A stretch of 64,000 bases of DNA from Corynebacterium yonathiae (GTDB taxonomy: Bacteria > Actinomycetota > Actinomycetes > Mycobacteriales > Mycobacteriaceae): NCBI RefSeq assembly GCF_022288805.1, contig NZ_JAKOPM010000004.1:62001-126000 (forward strand). Reading direction: 5' to 3'. This document shows positions 1-11,556 of the stretch, one piece after another. The position numbers and the translations under genes were made by a program. The first letter of the stretch is position 1, and every line of letters begins with the position of its first letter. Below the pieces are notes generated by a model. The model searched no databases, was not told the DNA's origin, and saw only the letters and a list, made by a program, of their open reading frames with translations.

Positions 1-1
1 C

Positions 2-1066
2 GAACAGGCCGATTGGGGAACTTACGTCTTTGATTTTGGCCGCAATGAGGTGCGCAATTTCCTCGTGGCCAACGCCCTGTATTGGGCCGAAGAGTTCCAC
101 ATCGACGGCCTGCGTGTAGACGCCGTCGCTTCCATGCTTTACCTGGATTATTCCCGCGATGAATGGCTACCTAACCAGTTTGGCGGTCGCGAGAATCTCG
201 AAGCCGTGCAATTTTTGCAGGAGACCAACGCCACCCTCAATCGCACTCATCCAGGCGTGCTCACCATTGCTGAAGAATCCACCTCCTGGCCGGGCGTTAC
301 CGCCCCCACCTCCGAGAATGGTCTGGGCTTTTCCCTGAAGTGGAATATGGGCTGGATGAATGACACCTTGGAGTACTTCAAGCACGAACCCGTCCACCGC
401 TCCTACCACCACGGTGAGCTCACCTTCTCCATGGTTTACGCCTATTCTGAGCGCTACGTGCTGCCCTTTAGCCATGACGAGGTAGTTCACGGCAAGGGTT
501 CGCTGTGGCAGCGCATGCCTGGCGACGACTGGAATAAGGCAGCCGGCCTACGCGCGCTCTACGGCTACATGTTCTCTCACCCCGGCAAGAACCTCCTCTT
601 CATGGGCCAGGAATTTGGCCAGACTACCGAGTGGGCCGAGGGACATTCAGTAGACTGGGCCAACCTCGATGGGTGGGGCAACGAATGGCACCGCGGTATC
701 AAGAGGCTCGTGCGCGATATCAACCTCATCTACCGTGACACCCCAGCTTTGTGGAGCCAAGATTTCAGCCAAGATGGCTTCCGATGGGTCAAGGCCGATG
801 ACTCGACGAATAATGTCCTTGGTTACGTCCGCTACGGCGCAGACGGGTCTGCCTTGCTCGCCGTGTGCAACCTTTCGGGTTCTTCCATTCCCAACTACGG
901 CCTCTGGGTTCCACATGACGGTGAGTGGCAGATGGTGCTCAACACTGATGATGCCGTGTATGAGGGCGCTGGGAATCCGCTTCCCCTACACATTCACGTG
1001 GCGGATAATTCTGCCACGCTCCATCTTCCGGCCAACTCGGTGCAGTGGTACGTACTGGAGCGATAG
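2..1066 (+). CDS. glgB: 1,4-alpha-glucan branching enzyme, C-terminal part (5' end outside window)
   Basis: Glycogen branching enzyme of family GH13, which makes alpha-1,6 branches in glycogen. The frame is open from base 2, so only the last 354 residues are seen. The catalytic region is present: GLRVDAV with the nucleophile Asp, [11 protein letters not shown] with the acid/base Glu, and [13 protein letters not shown] with the third acidic residue. The rest is the C-terminal beta domain, ending naturally in TAG. It converges on arsC with a 4-base gap, so there is no room for a separate terminator. The family assignment is secure; the true start lies outside the window. Confidence 0.95.
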   Translation, partial: EQADWGTYVFDFGRNEVRNFLVANALYWAEEFHIDGLRVDAVASMLYLDYSRDEWLPNQFGGRENLEAVQFLQETNATLNRTHPGVLTIAEESTSWPGVTAPTSENGLGFSLKWNMGWMNDTLEYFKHEPVHRSYHHGELTFSMVYAYSERYVLPFSHDEVVHGKGSLWQRMPGDDWNKAAGLRALYGYMFSHPGKNLLFMGQEFGQTTEWAEGHSVDWANLDGWGNEWHRGIKRLVRDINLIYRDTPALWSQDFSQDGFRWVKADDSTNNVLGYVRYGADGSALLAVCNLSGSSIPNYGLWVPHDGEWQMVLNTDDAVYEGAGNPLPLHIHVADNSATLHLPANSVQWYVLER

Positions 1067-1070
1067 ATGC

Positions 1071-1463
1071 CTATCGCTGCGCGCGTAGGAACTCCACCAC
1101 GCGCGCTTCAATATCATCGCGAAGCGCATCCATGCGCTCTTCACCCTCCAGACCACGCAGCGAGGGATCCTCGATGTCCCACCGCTGCGCTGGCCCCTCA
1201 TATTTCGCATCACCAACCACGATGACGTGGTCGACAGCGGCTGAAAGGTGGGGATCCACTAGAGCAGGAGTACCAGTCATTTCTGCTCCCACCTTCGCCA
1301 GGGAGGCTTTAGCCTCTTGATTGATGCCCTGCCGGGTATGCTCCGGGGTAGTTTGCACTCCAGCCGAGTAGATTTCCCATTCGGGGGCATGCTTGGCGGC
1401 TAACGCCGCAGCCATCTGCGACTTACCGCGATTTGTATTGCACAGGAAAAGCACTGAAGTCAT
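1071..1463 (-). CDS. Arsenate reductase / arsenate-mycothiol transferase, low-molecular-weight phosphatase fold
   Basis: 130 residues with the low-molecular-weight tyrosine-phosphatase fold. The P-loop near the N terminus reads C8-N-T-N-R-G-K-S-Q, and a later E-D-P segment fits the family's catalytic Asp. In classical arsenate reductases and phosphatases the P-loop arginine lies where Lys14 is here. Corynebacterial arsenate-mycothiol transferases carry a similar GKSQ loop, as I recall. The likely reaction is arsenate to an arseno-mycothiol adduct, later reduced by mycoredoxin. There is no arsR or arsB beside it. It is the last gene of a leftward run, 20 bases after the co-chaperone gene, so it may be a housekeeping copy. 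Confidence 0.75.
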   Translation of the reverse strand: MTSVLFLCNTNRGKSQMAAALAAKHAPEWEIYSAGVQTTPEHTRQGINQEAKASLAKVGAEMTGTPALVDPHLSAAVDHVIVVGDAKYEGPAQRWDIEDPSLRGLEGEERMDALRDDIEARVVEFLRAQR

Positions 1464-1483
1464 GCTTTCCCATCCTACTCAAA

Positions 1484-2407
1484 CTAGTACAGGGCACTCG
1501 CCAGCTTGGTGCGCGCTTCCAGGACACGCGGGTCATTGGCGTCGAAGAGGCCGAAAAGCTCTAGCAAGCGTTCTCGGATCTGTGCTTTCTTGTCACCTGC
1601 TGTTGCCTTCATCGTTTCAATGAGACGTTCAAAAGCTTTCTCCGGTGCTCCCGCCACTACCTCGGCATCCGCAGCACGCATTTGCTTATCGGCGTCCTCC
1701 TTATCCCCTTCCGCAGCCGCAATCGGGTCATCGGTCTGGTTAGCTGGGTCTAGGCGCTTGAGCAAGATCGTGGTATCGCGTGCCTGTTTAATCTGCACAT
1801 TATCGGGCTCGGAATCCAAGATATCGTTGTAGACCTTGATGGCTCCGTCAAAGTCGCCCGCGTTCAAGAAGCTCTCCGCTTCCTGGAGACGCGGATCCTC
1901 TTCCTCTTGGGGCTGTGGCTCTCCCGCATCGCTCTGTAGGCCCTTCAACTGTGGGCCAACGTTCTGAACGAGGGTATCGACCCATTGTTTAAGCGCATCC
2001 TTGGGCTGCGCGCCTTCGAAATTCGTCAATGGTTGCCCAGCTCCCAAGGCCACCACGGTCGGCAGGTTCTTAACGCCAAAGGCCTGCGCAACCTGGGGAG
2101 TAGCATCCGCATCCACGTAAGCAACAAGGAAGCTCAAGTTGCCTTGCGAGGCTAATTCTTGCAGGTCAGACTTCAGCTGCTCTGACTGGGTGGAGCGAGC
2201 AGTGCCGATGAGAACTACCACCGGAACCTCCGTAGAGCGGCGCACTACGTCCTGATCGAAGTTAGCCTCCGTGACCGTGAAGAAGGGCTGGATTCCGCCA
2301 GCACCGGCTTGTGGCGACTCCTGCGCCTTCTGGCGCGCCTCGGCCCGAGCCTTAACCTGGCTGAGGTCGAGCGCGCCTCCTACATAAGCATTATTTGGTG
2401 AAGTCAT
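1484..2407 (-). CDS. Thioredoxin-like / TPR co-chaperone (CnoX/YbbN family)
   Basis: 307 residues. The N-terminal half is a thioredoxin fold in which the usual WCxxC is replaced by T-A-R-S-T-Q-S, so there is no redox cysteine pair. The C-terminal half holds TPR-like repeats, for example around EAESFLNAGDFDGAIKVY. This is the CnoX (YbbN) design, a holdase that works with GroEL/DnaK under oxidative stress; without cysteines it would act purely as a holdase or scaffold. Its ATG directly follows the stop of the upstream thiamine-binding protein gene (2408), so the two are translationally coupled. Confidence 0.8.
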   Translation of the reverse strand: MTSPNNAYVGGALDLSQVKARAEARQKAQESPQAGAGGIQPFFTVTEANFDQDVVRRSTEVPVVVLIGTARSTQSEQLKSDLQELASQGNLSFLVAYVDADATPQVAQAFGVKNLPTVVALGAGQPLTNFEGAQPKDALKQWVDTLVQNVGPQLKGLQSDAGEPQPQEEEDPRLQEAESFLNAGDFDGAIKVYNDILDSEPDNVQIKQARDTTILLKRLDPANQTDDPIAAAEGDKEDADKQMRAADAEVVAGAPEKAFERLIETMKATAGDKKAQIRERLLELFGLFDANDPRVLEARTKLASALY

Positions 2408-2716
2408 CTAGTCCTCCTTTGCAAGGCGGCGGTTCACCGCATCTACCTTGTCCGTCAACTGATTAGTCACGCCCTCGCGAATATCGGCTTTCACCACTAA
2501 AGAAGTACGCGGAGACACCGCACGCACTGCATCGGTAGCCTTTTTAATGGTTCCAAAGACCTCGTCCCATTCGCCTTCTAGCAAGGTGAACATGGCATTG
2601 GTTTCGTTGGGCAGGCCAGACTCACGGACCACGCGCACGGCCTCGGCCACGGCGTCAGCCATTTCTTGGGAGTCATTATTTACTACCGCGGGGGCAACAG
2701 AAAATGCAACAATCAT
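2408..2716 (-). CDS. Thiamine-binding protein (MTH1187/YkoF family)
   Basis: 102 residues starting MIVAFSVAPA. The frame stays open upstream to 2959, but that part overlaps the neighbouring gene in another frame, so the ATG at 2716 is preferred. The size and the pattern (SVAP near the start, ending in VNRRLAKED) fit the small ferredoxin-like MTH1187/YkoF proteins that bind thiamine or hydroxymethylpyrimidine. It lies 10 bases after the small zinc-type gene and abuts the co-chaperone gene. The physiological role is uncertain. Confidence 0.7.
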   Translation of the reverse strand: MIVAFSVAPAVVNNDSQEMADAVAEAVRVVRESGLPNETNAMFTLLEGEWDEVFGTIKKATDAVRAVSPRTSLVVKADIREGVTNQLTDKVDAVNRRLAKED

Positions 2717-2726
2717 GCCCGCTAGT

Positions 2727-3011
2727 CTACCTACGCTCCCAACAGTGGCGGTGCCAATGCCGACGATCCTCGCCTTGGCGGCCCACGTCCCGTGGCCACG
2801 CAACGATATGGGCCACCCCGGGCGGAATATTTTGATTACACCCTGGGCACACATAATACTTCTGGGCACGCGCAGAACCGATATGCCGCATGACATAGGG
2901 TTCACCGTGCGTCCAGCTAGGCCCCTCGACCGTCTGCGAGCCGAGAAAAGTCGACCCATCTTTAGGCAAGGATCGAAGCTCGAGCGGTTTGCGTCTATTC
3001 CGCCGTGGCAT
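2727..3011 (-). CDS. Small conserved actinobacterial protein with Cys/His zinc-type motif
   Basis: 94 residues, Arg-rich at the N terminus, with YVCPGCNQNIPPGVAH followed by HWHRHCW near the C terminus. C-P-G-C and H-x3-C look like a treble-clef or HNH-like zinc site. Similar proteins are common in Actinobacteria and often carry an uninformative 'ATP/GTP-binding' label; no nucleotide-binding motif is visible here. Its ATG overlaps the stop of nucS by one base (TAATG), so it is translationally coupled to that endonuclease. Function unknown. Confidence 0.7.
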   Translation of the reverse strand: MPRRNRRKPLELRSLPKDGSTFLGSQTVEGPSWTHGEPYVMRHIGSARAQKYYVCPGCNQNIPPGVAHIVAWPRDVGRQGEDRRHWHRHCWERR

Positions 3012-3703
3012 TAGAACAATCGCAATTCATTCGACTCAAGACCGCGCAGCTCCTGGTAGTCCAGTACGACACACCGAATACCACGATCCTCTGCCAAAGT
3101 GCGTGCCTGCGGCTTGATTTCCTGCGCTGCGAATACACCAGACACTGGGGCGAGAAGCTCATCGCGATTGAGCAGCTCCAGATACCTCGTCAGCTGTTCC
3201 ACGCCGTCGATCCCCCCACGGCGCTTTACCTCAATGGCCACATTATTGTTGTTCTCGTCCTTCGCCATGATGTCCACCGGACCGATTGCCGTGGGATATT
3301 CCCGACGCACCAACGTGTAGCGATCACCCAAGGTATTGATCTGGTCGGCCAAGAGTTCTTGGAGGTGCGCCTCAACGCCGTCTTTGACCAGACCCGGATC
3401 CTCACCCATGTCATAGGAGATTTCTTCGTGGATCTCCTCGATGGTAATGCGCAACTGCTCGCCCTTAGGGTTTTCCACCAGCCACAAGACTTCCCCTGTA
3501 TCGTCACCGTCGAGGTCCTCAATCGCGGACTCCTTCAAGGTACATGGCGGCGTCATCCAGTTCAGCGGTTTATAGGCGCGGTCGTCGGCATGCACGGACA
3601 CAGAACCGTCCGCTTTAACGATAAGCAGTCGGTCTGCCATCGGCAGGTGGGCATCCAAACGGCCCACGTAGTCTACTGAGCATCGGGCGATTACTAAACG
3701 CAT
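3011..3703 (-). CDS. nucS: Mismatch-specific endonuclease NucS (EndoMS)
   Basis: 230 residues. NucS cuts both strands at mismatches and carries non-canonical mismatch repair in Actinobacteria, which lack MutS/MutL. The C-terminal nuclease domain shows G-P-V-D-I-M-A with a downstream A-I-E-V-K, the Asp and Glu-x-Lys metal site. The extreme C terminus ELRLF matches the beta-clamp-binding tail known for the family. Length matches known NucS proteins. It is the second gene of the leftward run 4203-1071, with the small zinc-type gene overlapping its stop. Confidence 0.93.
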   Translation of the reverse strand: MRLVIARCSVDYVGRLDAHLPMADRLLIVKADGSVSVHADDRAYKPLNWMTPPCTLKESAIEDLDGDDTGEVLWLVENPKGEQLRITIEEIHEEISYDMGEDPGLVKDGVEAHLQELLADQINTLGDRYTLVRREYPTAIGPVDIMAKDENNNNVAIEVKRRGGIDGVEQLTRYLELLNRDELLAPVSGVFAAQEIKPQARTLAEDRGIRCVVLDYQELRGLESNELRLF

Positions 3704-3726
3704 GCTGTCTACCCTAGCGGGTAGGC

Positions 3727-4203
3727 CTATCGCTTGGATTGACGGGTGGCGCGATCGCGCAGTTGCCGGAAGTCAAAGCGCTGCTGCCGCTTGGAAGGAG
3801 CAGCTTCTACCCAGGCACCGAAGGCCATGATGCCGTGGGCGTCGGAAGCCAGCTCGTACTCCCTGCCCTTGACACGAAAGCGAACGACCTCGGTGGCGGC
3901 AGACATAAAAGAAGCCTCGGCATCATCGAGCGAGCGGGTGCTTACTACTTCGATGTCGAGGCGGTTGATACGCAGATCGCAGCGTGGAGAAACGGAACGG
4001 AGCTTAAAATACTCCACAAATTCGCCTTCATAACGCAAAGAACCATGCCGCCAAGAAAGAGAATTTCTAGCGGGTACTCGACGCAGAAGAACGGAAGTGC
4101 CGCGTGCACGCACGGTAAAAAAGCGAAGCGCAGCCAAAAAGATAACCAGCAATAGGGCCACCCCAAGGGCCCACAGAAGCACTGCAACCACTGTTGAATT
4201 CAT
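3727..4203 (-). CDS. DUF2550 family membrane-anchored protein
   Basis: 158 residues starting [19 protein letters not shown], a single N-terminal membrane segment of about 20 residues followed by [16 protein letters not shown] and a soluble domain. This is the DUF2550 family, typically found next to the ATP synthase operon in Actinobacteria. The frame is open upstream to 4380, but those codons cross the intergenic region and lack the family pattern; a GTG at 4215 is an alternative start. It lies just downstream of atpC but beyond the atp terminator at 4308-4338, so it is probably transcribed separately. Function unknown. Confidence 0.75.
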   Translation of the reverse strand: MNSTVVAVLLWALGVALLLVIFLAALRFFTVRARGTSVLLRRVPARNSLSWRHGSLRYEGEFVEYFKLRSVSPRCDLRINRLDIEVVSTRSLDDAEASFMSAATEVVRFRVKGREYELASDAHGIMAFGAWVEAAPSKRQQRFDFRQLRDRATRQSKR

Positions 4204-4307
4204 GGGCCTTTTCACGCCATCCTCGCTTTGTGGAGAAACTGATTGCTTGAATTGTAGCGCCTTGAAGGTCCTGCACGCCAATAAGAATAGGCAAAGAAAA
4301 CATGAAG

Positions 4308-4338
4308 AAGGCGCCCCGGCTATAAACCGGAGCGCCTT
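4308..4338 (-). terminator. Terminator of the ATP synthase operon
   Basis: Read leftward, AAGGCGCTCCGG and CCGGGGCGCCTT form a 12-pair stem (one T-G pair) around a six-base loop, followed by a pyrimidine-rich tail. It lies about 50 bases past the atpC stop, the expected end of the operon. A smaller GC hairpin lies closer to atpC, around 4353-4371. Confidence 0.8.
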
Positions 4339-4389
4339 AAGAGAGCAGGAAGGGCGGCTATTGCTGCCCTCTCCTACCAATCCAAGGTA

Positions 4390-4758
4390 TTAAGCCTTGG
4401 CGCGGCGAACTGCACGCTGTGCGGCCTCGCCACGGGACTTGGTGAGCTCGTGCTCAGAAGCAAAGTCCTTCTGAGCCTTCTCCTCATCCACCTCATCGGA
4501 CCAAATGGCCCAATCAGCGAGGACGGTGATCTTGTCCTGGGTAACGGAGAGGAAACCACCCTGAACGGCGGCGACGCGGCGCTCGCCGTCCACCGGGTGG
4601 ATGGTCACCACGCCATTGTCGATCAGCTGACCGATCATTGGCTCGTGACCGGGAAGCACGCCGATCTCACCCTCGGTGGTCTCAGCCGTGACCATGGAGG
4701 CCTGTCCAGACCACAGCAGGCGCTCGACGGAAACCAATTCAGCGGTGATGTCAGCCAT
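4390..4758 (-). CDS. atpC: ATP synthase F1 epsilon subunit
   Basis: 122 residues. The epsilon subunit sits on the central stalk, couples gamma rotation to the c ring and restrains ATP hydrolysis. The N-terminal beta-sandwich is clear ([32 protein letters not shown]). The C-terminal helical part is short, as usual in mycobacteria and corynebacteria. Last gene of the atp operon, 10 bases after atpD and followed by the terminator at 4308-4338. Confidence 0.95.
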   Translation of the reverse strand: MADITAELVSVERLLWSGQASMVTAETTEGEIGVLPGHEPMIGQLIDNGVVTIHPVDGERRVAAVQGGFLSVTQDKITVLADWAIWSDEVDEEKAQKDFASEHELTKSRGEAAQRAVRRAKA

Positions 4759-4768
4759 GTGCCTCTCC

Positions 4769-6217
<1,449 letters not shown>

Positions 6218-7207
6218 CTAGTCACTTTCTGCGCTGTCAGATAGCGCGCCAGCGCCACCGACGATCTCTGAAATTTCCTGGGTAATCTGTGCCTGACGGG
6301 CCTGGTTAGCCACGCGGGAGAGGTCTTCGACCATCTCGGTTGCGTTGTCAGTAGCAGACTTCATAGCTGTACGGCGTGCAGCGGACTCGGAGGCAGAAGC
6401 CTCCAAGAACATAGCAAACAGGATACGTGAGACGTACTGCGGAAGCAGAGCTTCCATCAGCGTATCCGCGTCCGGCTCGAATTCGAATCCTGCGGCAACA
6501 TCCTCCGCAGATTCGGCGTCGGACAGAGCGGAGTCACCGAGGTGGTACTCCTCATCCTGAATAACCGGCTCAACTGGCAACAGCTGCTGTGCGCGCGCGG
6601 TCTGGGTCAGCATGGACTCAAACTCTGTGTAGACAACGTGTACCTGGTCAAAGCCACGTACACCTGCGCCCTCACCCTGCGCATGCAGGCCGTCGCGGCC
6701 CTTGGTAGTGCCGGTGGAACCAGCAATAAAGCCATCAATCAGGTGACGGCGCACATCGTGGGTGGCCTCCCAGGTTGGGTCCTGAGAGAAACCGCCCCAG
6801 CTGCCAACTACCTCGTCCTCGCGGAACTTGTAGTGGCCGATGCCCTTGTTGCCGGTAACGTACCGAACTACCTCGTAGCCCTTGCTTTCCAGGAGAGCTT
6901 GCAGCTGTGCGGCCTTCTTGAAGACGTTGTTGTTGTAGCCACCACACATACCGCGGTCAGAAGTGACCACGAGGATGGCTGCGACGTTTCCGTCTTCGCG
7001 CTCACGCAGCATGTCATGCTCCAACGTAGAGGCAGAGGCCAGCTTATTCATGATGCTGGTCATCTCAGTCGCATAAGGCTGAGATGCTTCTACCCTGGCC
7101 TGGGCCTTGGTAATGCGCGAGGTAGCAATAAGCTCCTGGGCCTTGGTGATCTTCTTAGTCGAATTAACGGACCGGATGCGGTCACGTAGTTCGCGAAGAT
7201 TAGCCAT
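6218..7207 (-). CDS. atpG: ATP synthase F1 gamma subunit
   Basis: 329 residues. The gamma subunit is the rotating shaft inside the alpha3beta3 head. The N-terminal helix (MANLRELRDRIRSVNSTKKI) and the C-terminal helix with MKSATDNA are the family's conserved coiled-coil elements. At 329 residues it is longer than the E. coli protein, as expected for the actinobacterial form with an insertion in the globular part. Between atpA (50-base gap) and atpD (3-base gap). Confidence 0.96.
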   Translation of the reverse strand: MANLRELRDRIRSVNSTKKITKAQELIATSRITKAQARVEASQPYATEMTSIMNKLASASTLEHDMLREREDGNVAAILVVTSDRGMCGGYNNNVFKKAAQLQALLESKGYEVVRYVTGNKGIGHYKFREDEVVGSWGGFSQDPTWEATHDVRRHLIDGFIAGSTGTTKGRDGLHAQGEGAGVRGFDQVHVVYTEFESMLTQTARAQQLLPVEPVIQDEEYHLGDSALSDAESAEDVAAGFEFEPDADTLMEALLPQYVSRILFAMFLEASASESAARRTAMKSATDNATEMVEDLSRVANQARQAQITQEISEIVGGAGALSDSAESD

Positions 7208-7257
7208 CGTTTCTCCTCCCTTCTTTAATCTAGACGGTTAGTTATGAGTTCTGAACT

Positions 7258-8898
7258 CTACTTAGCCGTCTTGCGGGAGACGTTGAGCTCGGTGTTCTTT
7301 ACGTCGCTTTCATCCAAAGGCTCTACCGGTGCCTCAGAGCCCAAGTTATGGCCTTCGGAGGTGCGGAAGGTCGGCTGGAAATCCTTAGCTGCCGCAACCA
7401 ATGCGTCCTTGGACTCATCGGTCAGCGGCTTGCCGCCGGAAATCTGCTCAAAGACCTCTGGGGTGTTGGCGTTGAGGTACTCGTGTACCTCGTCCTCGAA
7501 GCGGCGGACGTCTTCAACGGGAACGACGTCGAAGATGCCAGCCTCGGCGAGGTAGATGGATACCATCTGGTACTCCACCGGCTGCGGGGAGGACTCGGAC
7601 TGCTTCAGCAGCTCAACCAGACGGGAACCGCGCTCCAGCTGAGCCTTGGAGGCAGCATCCAGGTCAGATGCGAATGCCGCGAAGGCCTGCAGGTCACGGT
7701 AGGACGCCAGGTCCAGACGCAGGTTACCGGCAACCTTCTTCATACCCTTGGTCTGTGCAGCGCCACCGACACGGGAGACGGAAACACCGACGTTAATAGC
7801 CGGGCGAACGCCCTGGTTGAACAGGTCGGACTCTAGGAAGACCTGGCCGTCAGTAATGGAAATGACGTTGGTCGGAATAAAGGCGCCGACGTCGTTTGCC
7901 TTGGTCTCGATGATCGGCAGTGCGGTCATGGAGCCAGCACCCATGTCGTCGGAAAGCTTTGCAGCACGCTCCAACAGACGGGAGTGCAGGTAGAACACAT
8001 CGCCCGGGTATGCCTCGCGTCCCGGCGGACGGCGCAGCAGCAAGGAAATGGCACGGTAGGCCTCAGCCTGTTTGGTCAGATCATCGTAGATAACCAGAAC
8101 GTGGTTGCCCTGGTACATCCAGTGCTGGCCCAGCGCTGCACCGGAGAACGGTGCCAACCACTTGAAGCCGGCGGAATCGGAAGCCGGTGCGGCCACGATG
8201 GTGGTGTAATCCAGTGCGCCGTGCTCCTCAAGGGTGCGGCGCACACCAGCGATGGTCGAGCCCTTCTGGCCAATAGCGACGTAGATGCAGCGTACCTGCT
8301 TATCCTTGTCGCCGGATTCCCAGTTAGCCTTCTGGTTCAAAATGGTATCGATGCAGACCGCGGTCTTACCGGTCTTACGGTCACCGATGACCAGCTGACG
8401 CTGGCCACGGCCGATCGGGGTCATTGCGTCGATAGCCTTGATGCCGGTCTGCATTGGCTCTTCAACCGGCTGACGCTGCAGCACGGAAGGTGCCTGCAAC
8501 TCGAGGACGCGCTCCTCTTCAGCGTTGATTGGGCCCATGCCATCAATCGGCTGACCCAATGGGTTAATCACGCGGCCGAGGAATTCCTCGCCCACTGGGA
8601 TGGAGAGAACCTCGCCGGTCCTCTTAACCTCGTCGCCCTCCTTAAGGGACTCGAAGTTGCCCAGGACCACAACACCGATGGAGTTGGTATCGAGGTTCTG
8701 TGCGACGCCAATTACGCCGCCTGGGAACTCGAGCAGCTCATTCGCCATAACGGATGGCAGGCCAGAAACCTGCGCAATACCGTCAGCTGCCGAAATGACC
8801 ACGCCGACCTCCTCACGGGAGGCCTCCGCGGAGTAGCTCGAGGTGTAGTTCGCAATCGCACTACGGATCTCGTCGGAGGAGATCGTCAGCTCCGCCAT
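7258..8898 (-). CDS. atpA: ATP synthase F1 alpha subunit
   Basis: 546 residues, the non-catalytic nucleotide-binding subunit of F1. Walker A is GDRKTGKT at residues 172-179. The ATG at 8898 ([12 protein letters not shown]) is chosen over one 33 bases upstream because it matches the family N terminus. The C-terminal extension rich in Ser, Glu and Lys is an actinobacterial feature. 59-base gap to atpH upstream. Confidence 0.97.
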   Translation of the reverse strand: MAELTISSDEIRSAIANYTSSYSAEASREEVGVVISAADGIAQVSGLPSVMANELLEFPGGVIGVAQNLDTNSIGVVVLGNFESLKEGDEVKRTGEVLSIPVGEEFLGRVINPLGQPIDGMGPINAEEERVLELQAPSVLQRQPVEEPMQTGIKAIDAMTPIGRGQRQLVIGDRKTGKTAVCIDTILNQKANWESGDKDKQVRCIYVAIGQKGSTIAGVRRTLEEHGALDYTTIVAAPASDSAGFKWLAPFSGAALGQHWMYQGNHVLVIYDDLTKQAEAYRAISLLLRRPPGREAYPGDVFYLHSRLLERAAKLSDDMGAGSMTALPIIETKANDVGAFIPTNVISITDGQVFLESDLFNQGVRPAINVGVSVSRVGGAAQTKGMKKVAGNLRLDLASYRDLQAFAAFASDLDAASKAQLERGSRLVELLKQSESSPQPVEYQMVSIYLAEAGIFDVVPVEDVRRFEDEVHEYLNANTPEVFEQISGGKPLTDESKDALVAAAKDFQPTFRTSEGHNLGSEAPVEPLDESDVKNTELNVSRKTAK

Positions 8899-8958
8899 GT
8901 TCTTCCTGCTCTCGGTAGTATCTTCCAGCACTTACTTAAATCGTTTCTGTCGTTTCGG

Positions 8959-9774
8959 CTACGCCATCTGGGCACGGAGGCGAGCAATCTTGCCTGCCGT
9001 GGAACCGTCAATGACTTCATCGCCGACGCGGATGCGCATGCCACCGAGGAGGCTGGTGTCAACCTCAGAGTGAATGGACATCGCACGACCATAAATTTTG
9101 CCCAGCTTCTCAGCGAGTACTGCTTGCTGGCCTTCGTTTAGTTCACCCGCAGCGGTAACGCGCGCAATGGTGCGGTCCTGCAGATCAGCTGCAGAATCGG
9201 CCAGTGCGGCGACATCATCGATCGGGTTCTGCTCAGGGCGGGAGATGGCCTGAAGCACGAGGGCTTCCGTAAACATCGTGACCTTGCCATAGAGCACATT
9301 TGCCAGCAATCCGCGCTTGCGGGCGGAATCAGCAGTTCGGTCGGAAAGCAGCTGGGTGAGCTCGCCCTCGCGGTCAAGGATCTGGGACAGGCGGAAAAGC
9401 TCGTCTTCTACCTGACCCAGCTGGCCCTGCGCCTCAGCTCCGCGCAACAGCGCGCGGCGACCCAGGGTGACCAAGCCCTTGACAAAGTCCTTAGGAGTGG
9501 ACCACTGCACGGCCGCAGCTTCCTGAATGATGCGCAGTGCACCACCCGAAATCTTGGAGCCAAACAGATTCTCCGCTAGGGACTTGCGTGCCTCGCTCGG
9601 AGCGGCGATATCAGTGAATGCGACCCGCAGTTCACGGTCGCTATCCAAGACATCGACAACCTCAAAGACATCAAGGCCTGCCTGTGCGGCGGTAGCGACG
9701 TTGTTGTCACCGGCCAGAATTTCATCCAAGCGAGTTTGCGAGGTTGCGAGTGCTTCGCGGCTAGCTGCCTTCAT
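8959..9774 (-). CDS. atpH: ATP synthase F1 delta subunit
   Basis: 271 residues. Delta connects the peripheral stalk to the top of the F1 head. It is about 90 residues longer than E. coli delta but is not the b-delta fusion of mycobacteria; a separate b subunit follows the normal order. The C-terminal segment (LLGGMRIRVGDEVIDGSTAGKIARLRAQM) is the family's conserved end. It starts 6 bases after the stop of atpF. Confidence 0.95.
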   Translation of the reverse strand: MKAASREALATSQTRLDEILAGDNNVATAAQAGLDVFEVVDVLDSDRELRVAFTDIAAPSEARKSLAENLFGSKISGGALRIIQEAAAVQWSTPKDFVKGLVTLGRRALLRGAEAQGQLGQVEDELFRLSQILDREGELTQLLSDRTADSARKRGLLANVLYGKVTMFTEALVLQAISRPEQNPIDDVAALADSAADLQDRTIARVTAAGELNEGQQAVLAEKLGKIYGRAMSIHSEVDTSLLGGMRIRVGDEVIDGSTAGKIARLRAQMA

Positions 9775-9780
9775 AGTTGC

Positions 9781-10353
9781 CTACTTTCCGGCCGGTGCCA
9801 CAGAGTCGAGCTCGGACAAGAAGCCATCAATGGTGGAGGACTTCTTAGAGGCGTCGGAAAGCTCGCCGCCCAGAATCTTCTCCGCAAGGTTGATGGAGTT
9901 CTGGCCCATTTCGGAACGCAGCTCAGTAACAACCTGCGAGCGGGAAGCCTCCAGCTGCTTCTCGCCATTGGCGACGATGCGGCGGGACTCTTCTTCCGCG
10001 TTGGTCTTGGCCTCGGCCTCGATCTGCTTGCCGCGCTCGCGCGCCTGCTCGCGGATCTCGGCTGCCTCTGCACGGGCATCAGCCAGCTGAGCATTGTACT
10101 TTTCCAGAGCAGCCTTGGCCTCGGCTTGCTGAGCCTTGGCACGCTTCAAACCGCCCTCGATCCGGTCTTCACGCTCCTGCAGCATCTCGCTGTACTTCGG
10201 AAGAACAAACTTCGCGAAAATCAGCAAGATGATGGCGAACGGAATGATTGACCAGACTAAGTCGTACATCTTGGGCAGGAGGATGGAGTTGCCGCTCTCC
10301 AGCGGCAGATGCTCACTTCCTTCTGCTGCAAGGTAGTAAATGACGTTGTTCAT
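9781..10353 (-). CDS. atpF: ATP synthase Fo b subunit
   Basis: 190 residues. The b subunit forms the peripheral stalk holding F1 against the a subunit. There is one N-terminal membrane segment ([19 protein letters not shown], roughly residues 29-47), followed by a long, highly charged helical region rich in Ala, Glu, Arg and Gln, typical of the right-handed coiled coil. A short region with Leu, Glu and Ser precedes the membrane segment. Between atpE and atpH in the standard order. Confidence 0.95.
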   Translation of the reverse strand: MNNVIYYLAAEGSEHLPLESGNSILLPKMYDLVWSIIPFAIILLIFAKFVLPKYSEMLQEREDRIEGGLKRAKAQQAEAKAALEKYNAQLADARAEAAEIREQARERGKQIEAEAKTNAEEESRRIVANGEKQLEASRSQVVTELRSEMGQNSINLAEKILGGELSDASKKSSTIDGFLSELDSVAPAGK

Positions 10354-10397
10354 GGGTCTCCGTTCTTAAAGTTCGATTTACTTGTGTAAAGCGTTCT

Positions 10398-10715
<318 letters not shown>

Positions 10716-10743
10716 TTAGTTAACCGCGAGGTTCGCGTTGTTG

Positions 10744-11556
10744 TTAGTGCGAATCTGCATGCAACGACAATTCGATGTATACCGCCGTCAGCAGGGCAAA
10801 GATGTATGCCTGCAGGAAGATGACGATAAGTTCGTAAAGCGTGAACAGAACCGCTGCGACCAGGGTCAAGCCACCCACTGCGGTCCAGGCGTTGAACTGG
10901 AAGAAGAAGAAGTTCGTAGCCGAGTACAACAGGACCAAAATGAGGTGGCCAGCCAGGAAGTTCGCCATAAGACGAAGAGCCAAGGTGACTGGGCGCATAA
11001 CAAACGTAGAGAATGCCTCAATCGGCACGACAAGAATGTGCAAGGCCGGTGGCAGGTTAGGGATAACCACCGAGGACTTGATGAACTTGCCAAAGCCATA
11101 GCGCTTAGCGCCGGCGTAAATCATGGCGATATACGCGACAGCAGCCAAGACGATTGGCATACCGATACGGGCGTTCGGAGAAATGTTCAGACCCGGCACA
11201 ATAGTTGTGAGGTTCCAGAACAAAACTGCAAAGAAGATAGAGGCCAAAAGTGGAAGGAAGCGACGTCCTTCCTTCTTGCCCAAGATGTCTTCTGCGATCT
11301 GAACTCGCACGAAGTCAATCGCATGCTCGCCTACGTTTTGGATTCCTTTAGGAACCAACTTGGGGTTCCTAAAAGCGACAACAAATAGGAGCACCAGCAC
11401 GGCCGCCATCAGAAGGCGAACGAGCATGATGCGATCCAAAGCGAACCAACCGTTGGCAAAATCGCTCAACCAGAGGTCAACGACTCCGCCATCATCGGTT
11501 ACGTGCCCCGGGAAAAATTCTGGGTCCAGTTCGGGTGCATGGAAGCTACCCTTCAT
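10744..11556 (-). CDS. atpB: ATP synthase Fo a subunit
   Basis: 270 residues, several membrane helices, the proton channel facing the c ring. The conserved Arg lies in LALRLMANFLAGH. The start MKGSFHAPELDPEFFPGH at 11556 matches corynebacterial AtpB; the frame is open 45 bases further upstream, but that extension has no family resemblance. First gene of atpBEFHAGDC; 103 bases separate it from atpE. Confidence 0.95.
   Translation of the reverse strand: MKGSFHAPELDPEFFPGHVTDDGGVVDLWLSDFANGWFALDRIMLVRLLMAAVLVLLFVVAFRNPKLVPKGIQNVGEHAIDFVRVQIAEDILGKKEGRRFLPLLASIFFAVLFWNLTTIVPGLNISPNARIGMPIVLAAVAYIAMIYAGAKRYGFGKFIKSSVVIPNLPPALHILVVPIEAFSTFVMRPVTLALRLMANFLAGHLILVLLYSATNFFFFQFNAWTAVGGLTLVAAVLFTLYELIVIFLQAYIFALLTAVYIELSLHADSH

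Noticed and set aside
7984-9141. 385-codon open frame on the + strand
   Set aside because: Antisense to atpA and atpH, no ribosome site or domain resemblance.
8959-9774. Mycobacterial-type b-delta fusion
   Set aside because: At 271 residues it lacks the b-type membrane segment and a separate atpF is present.
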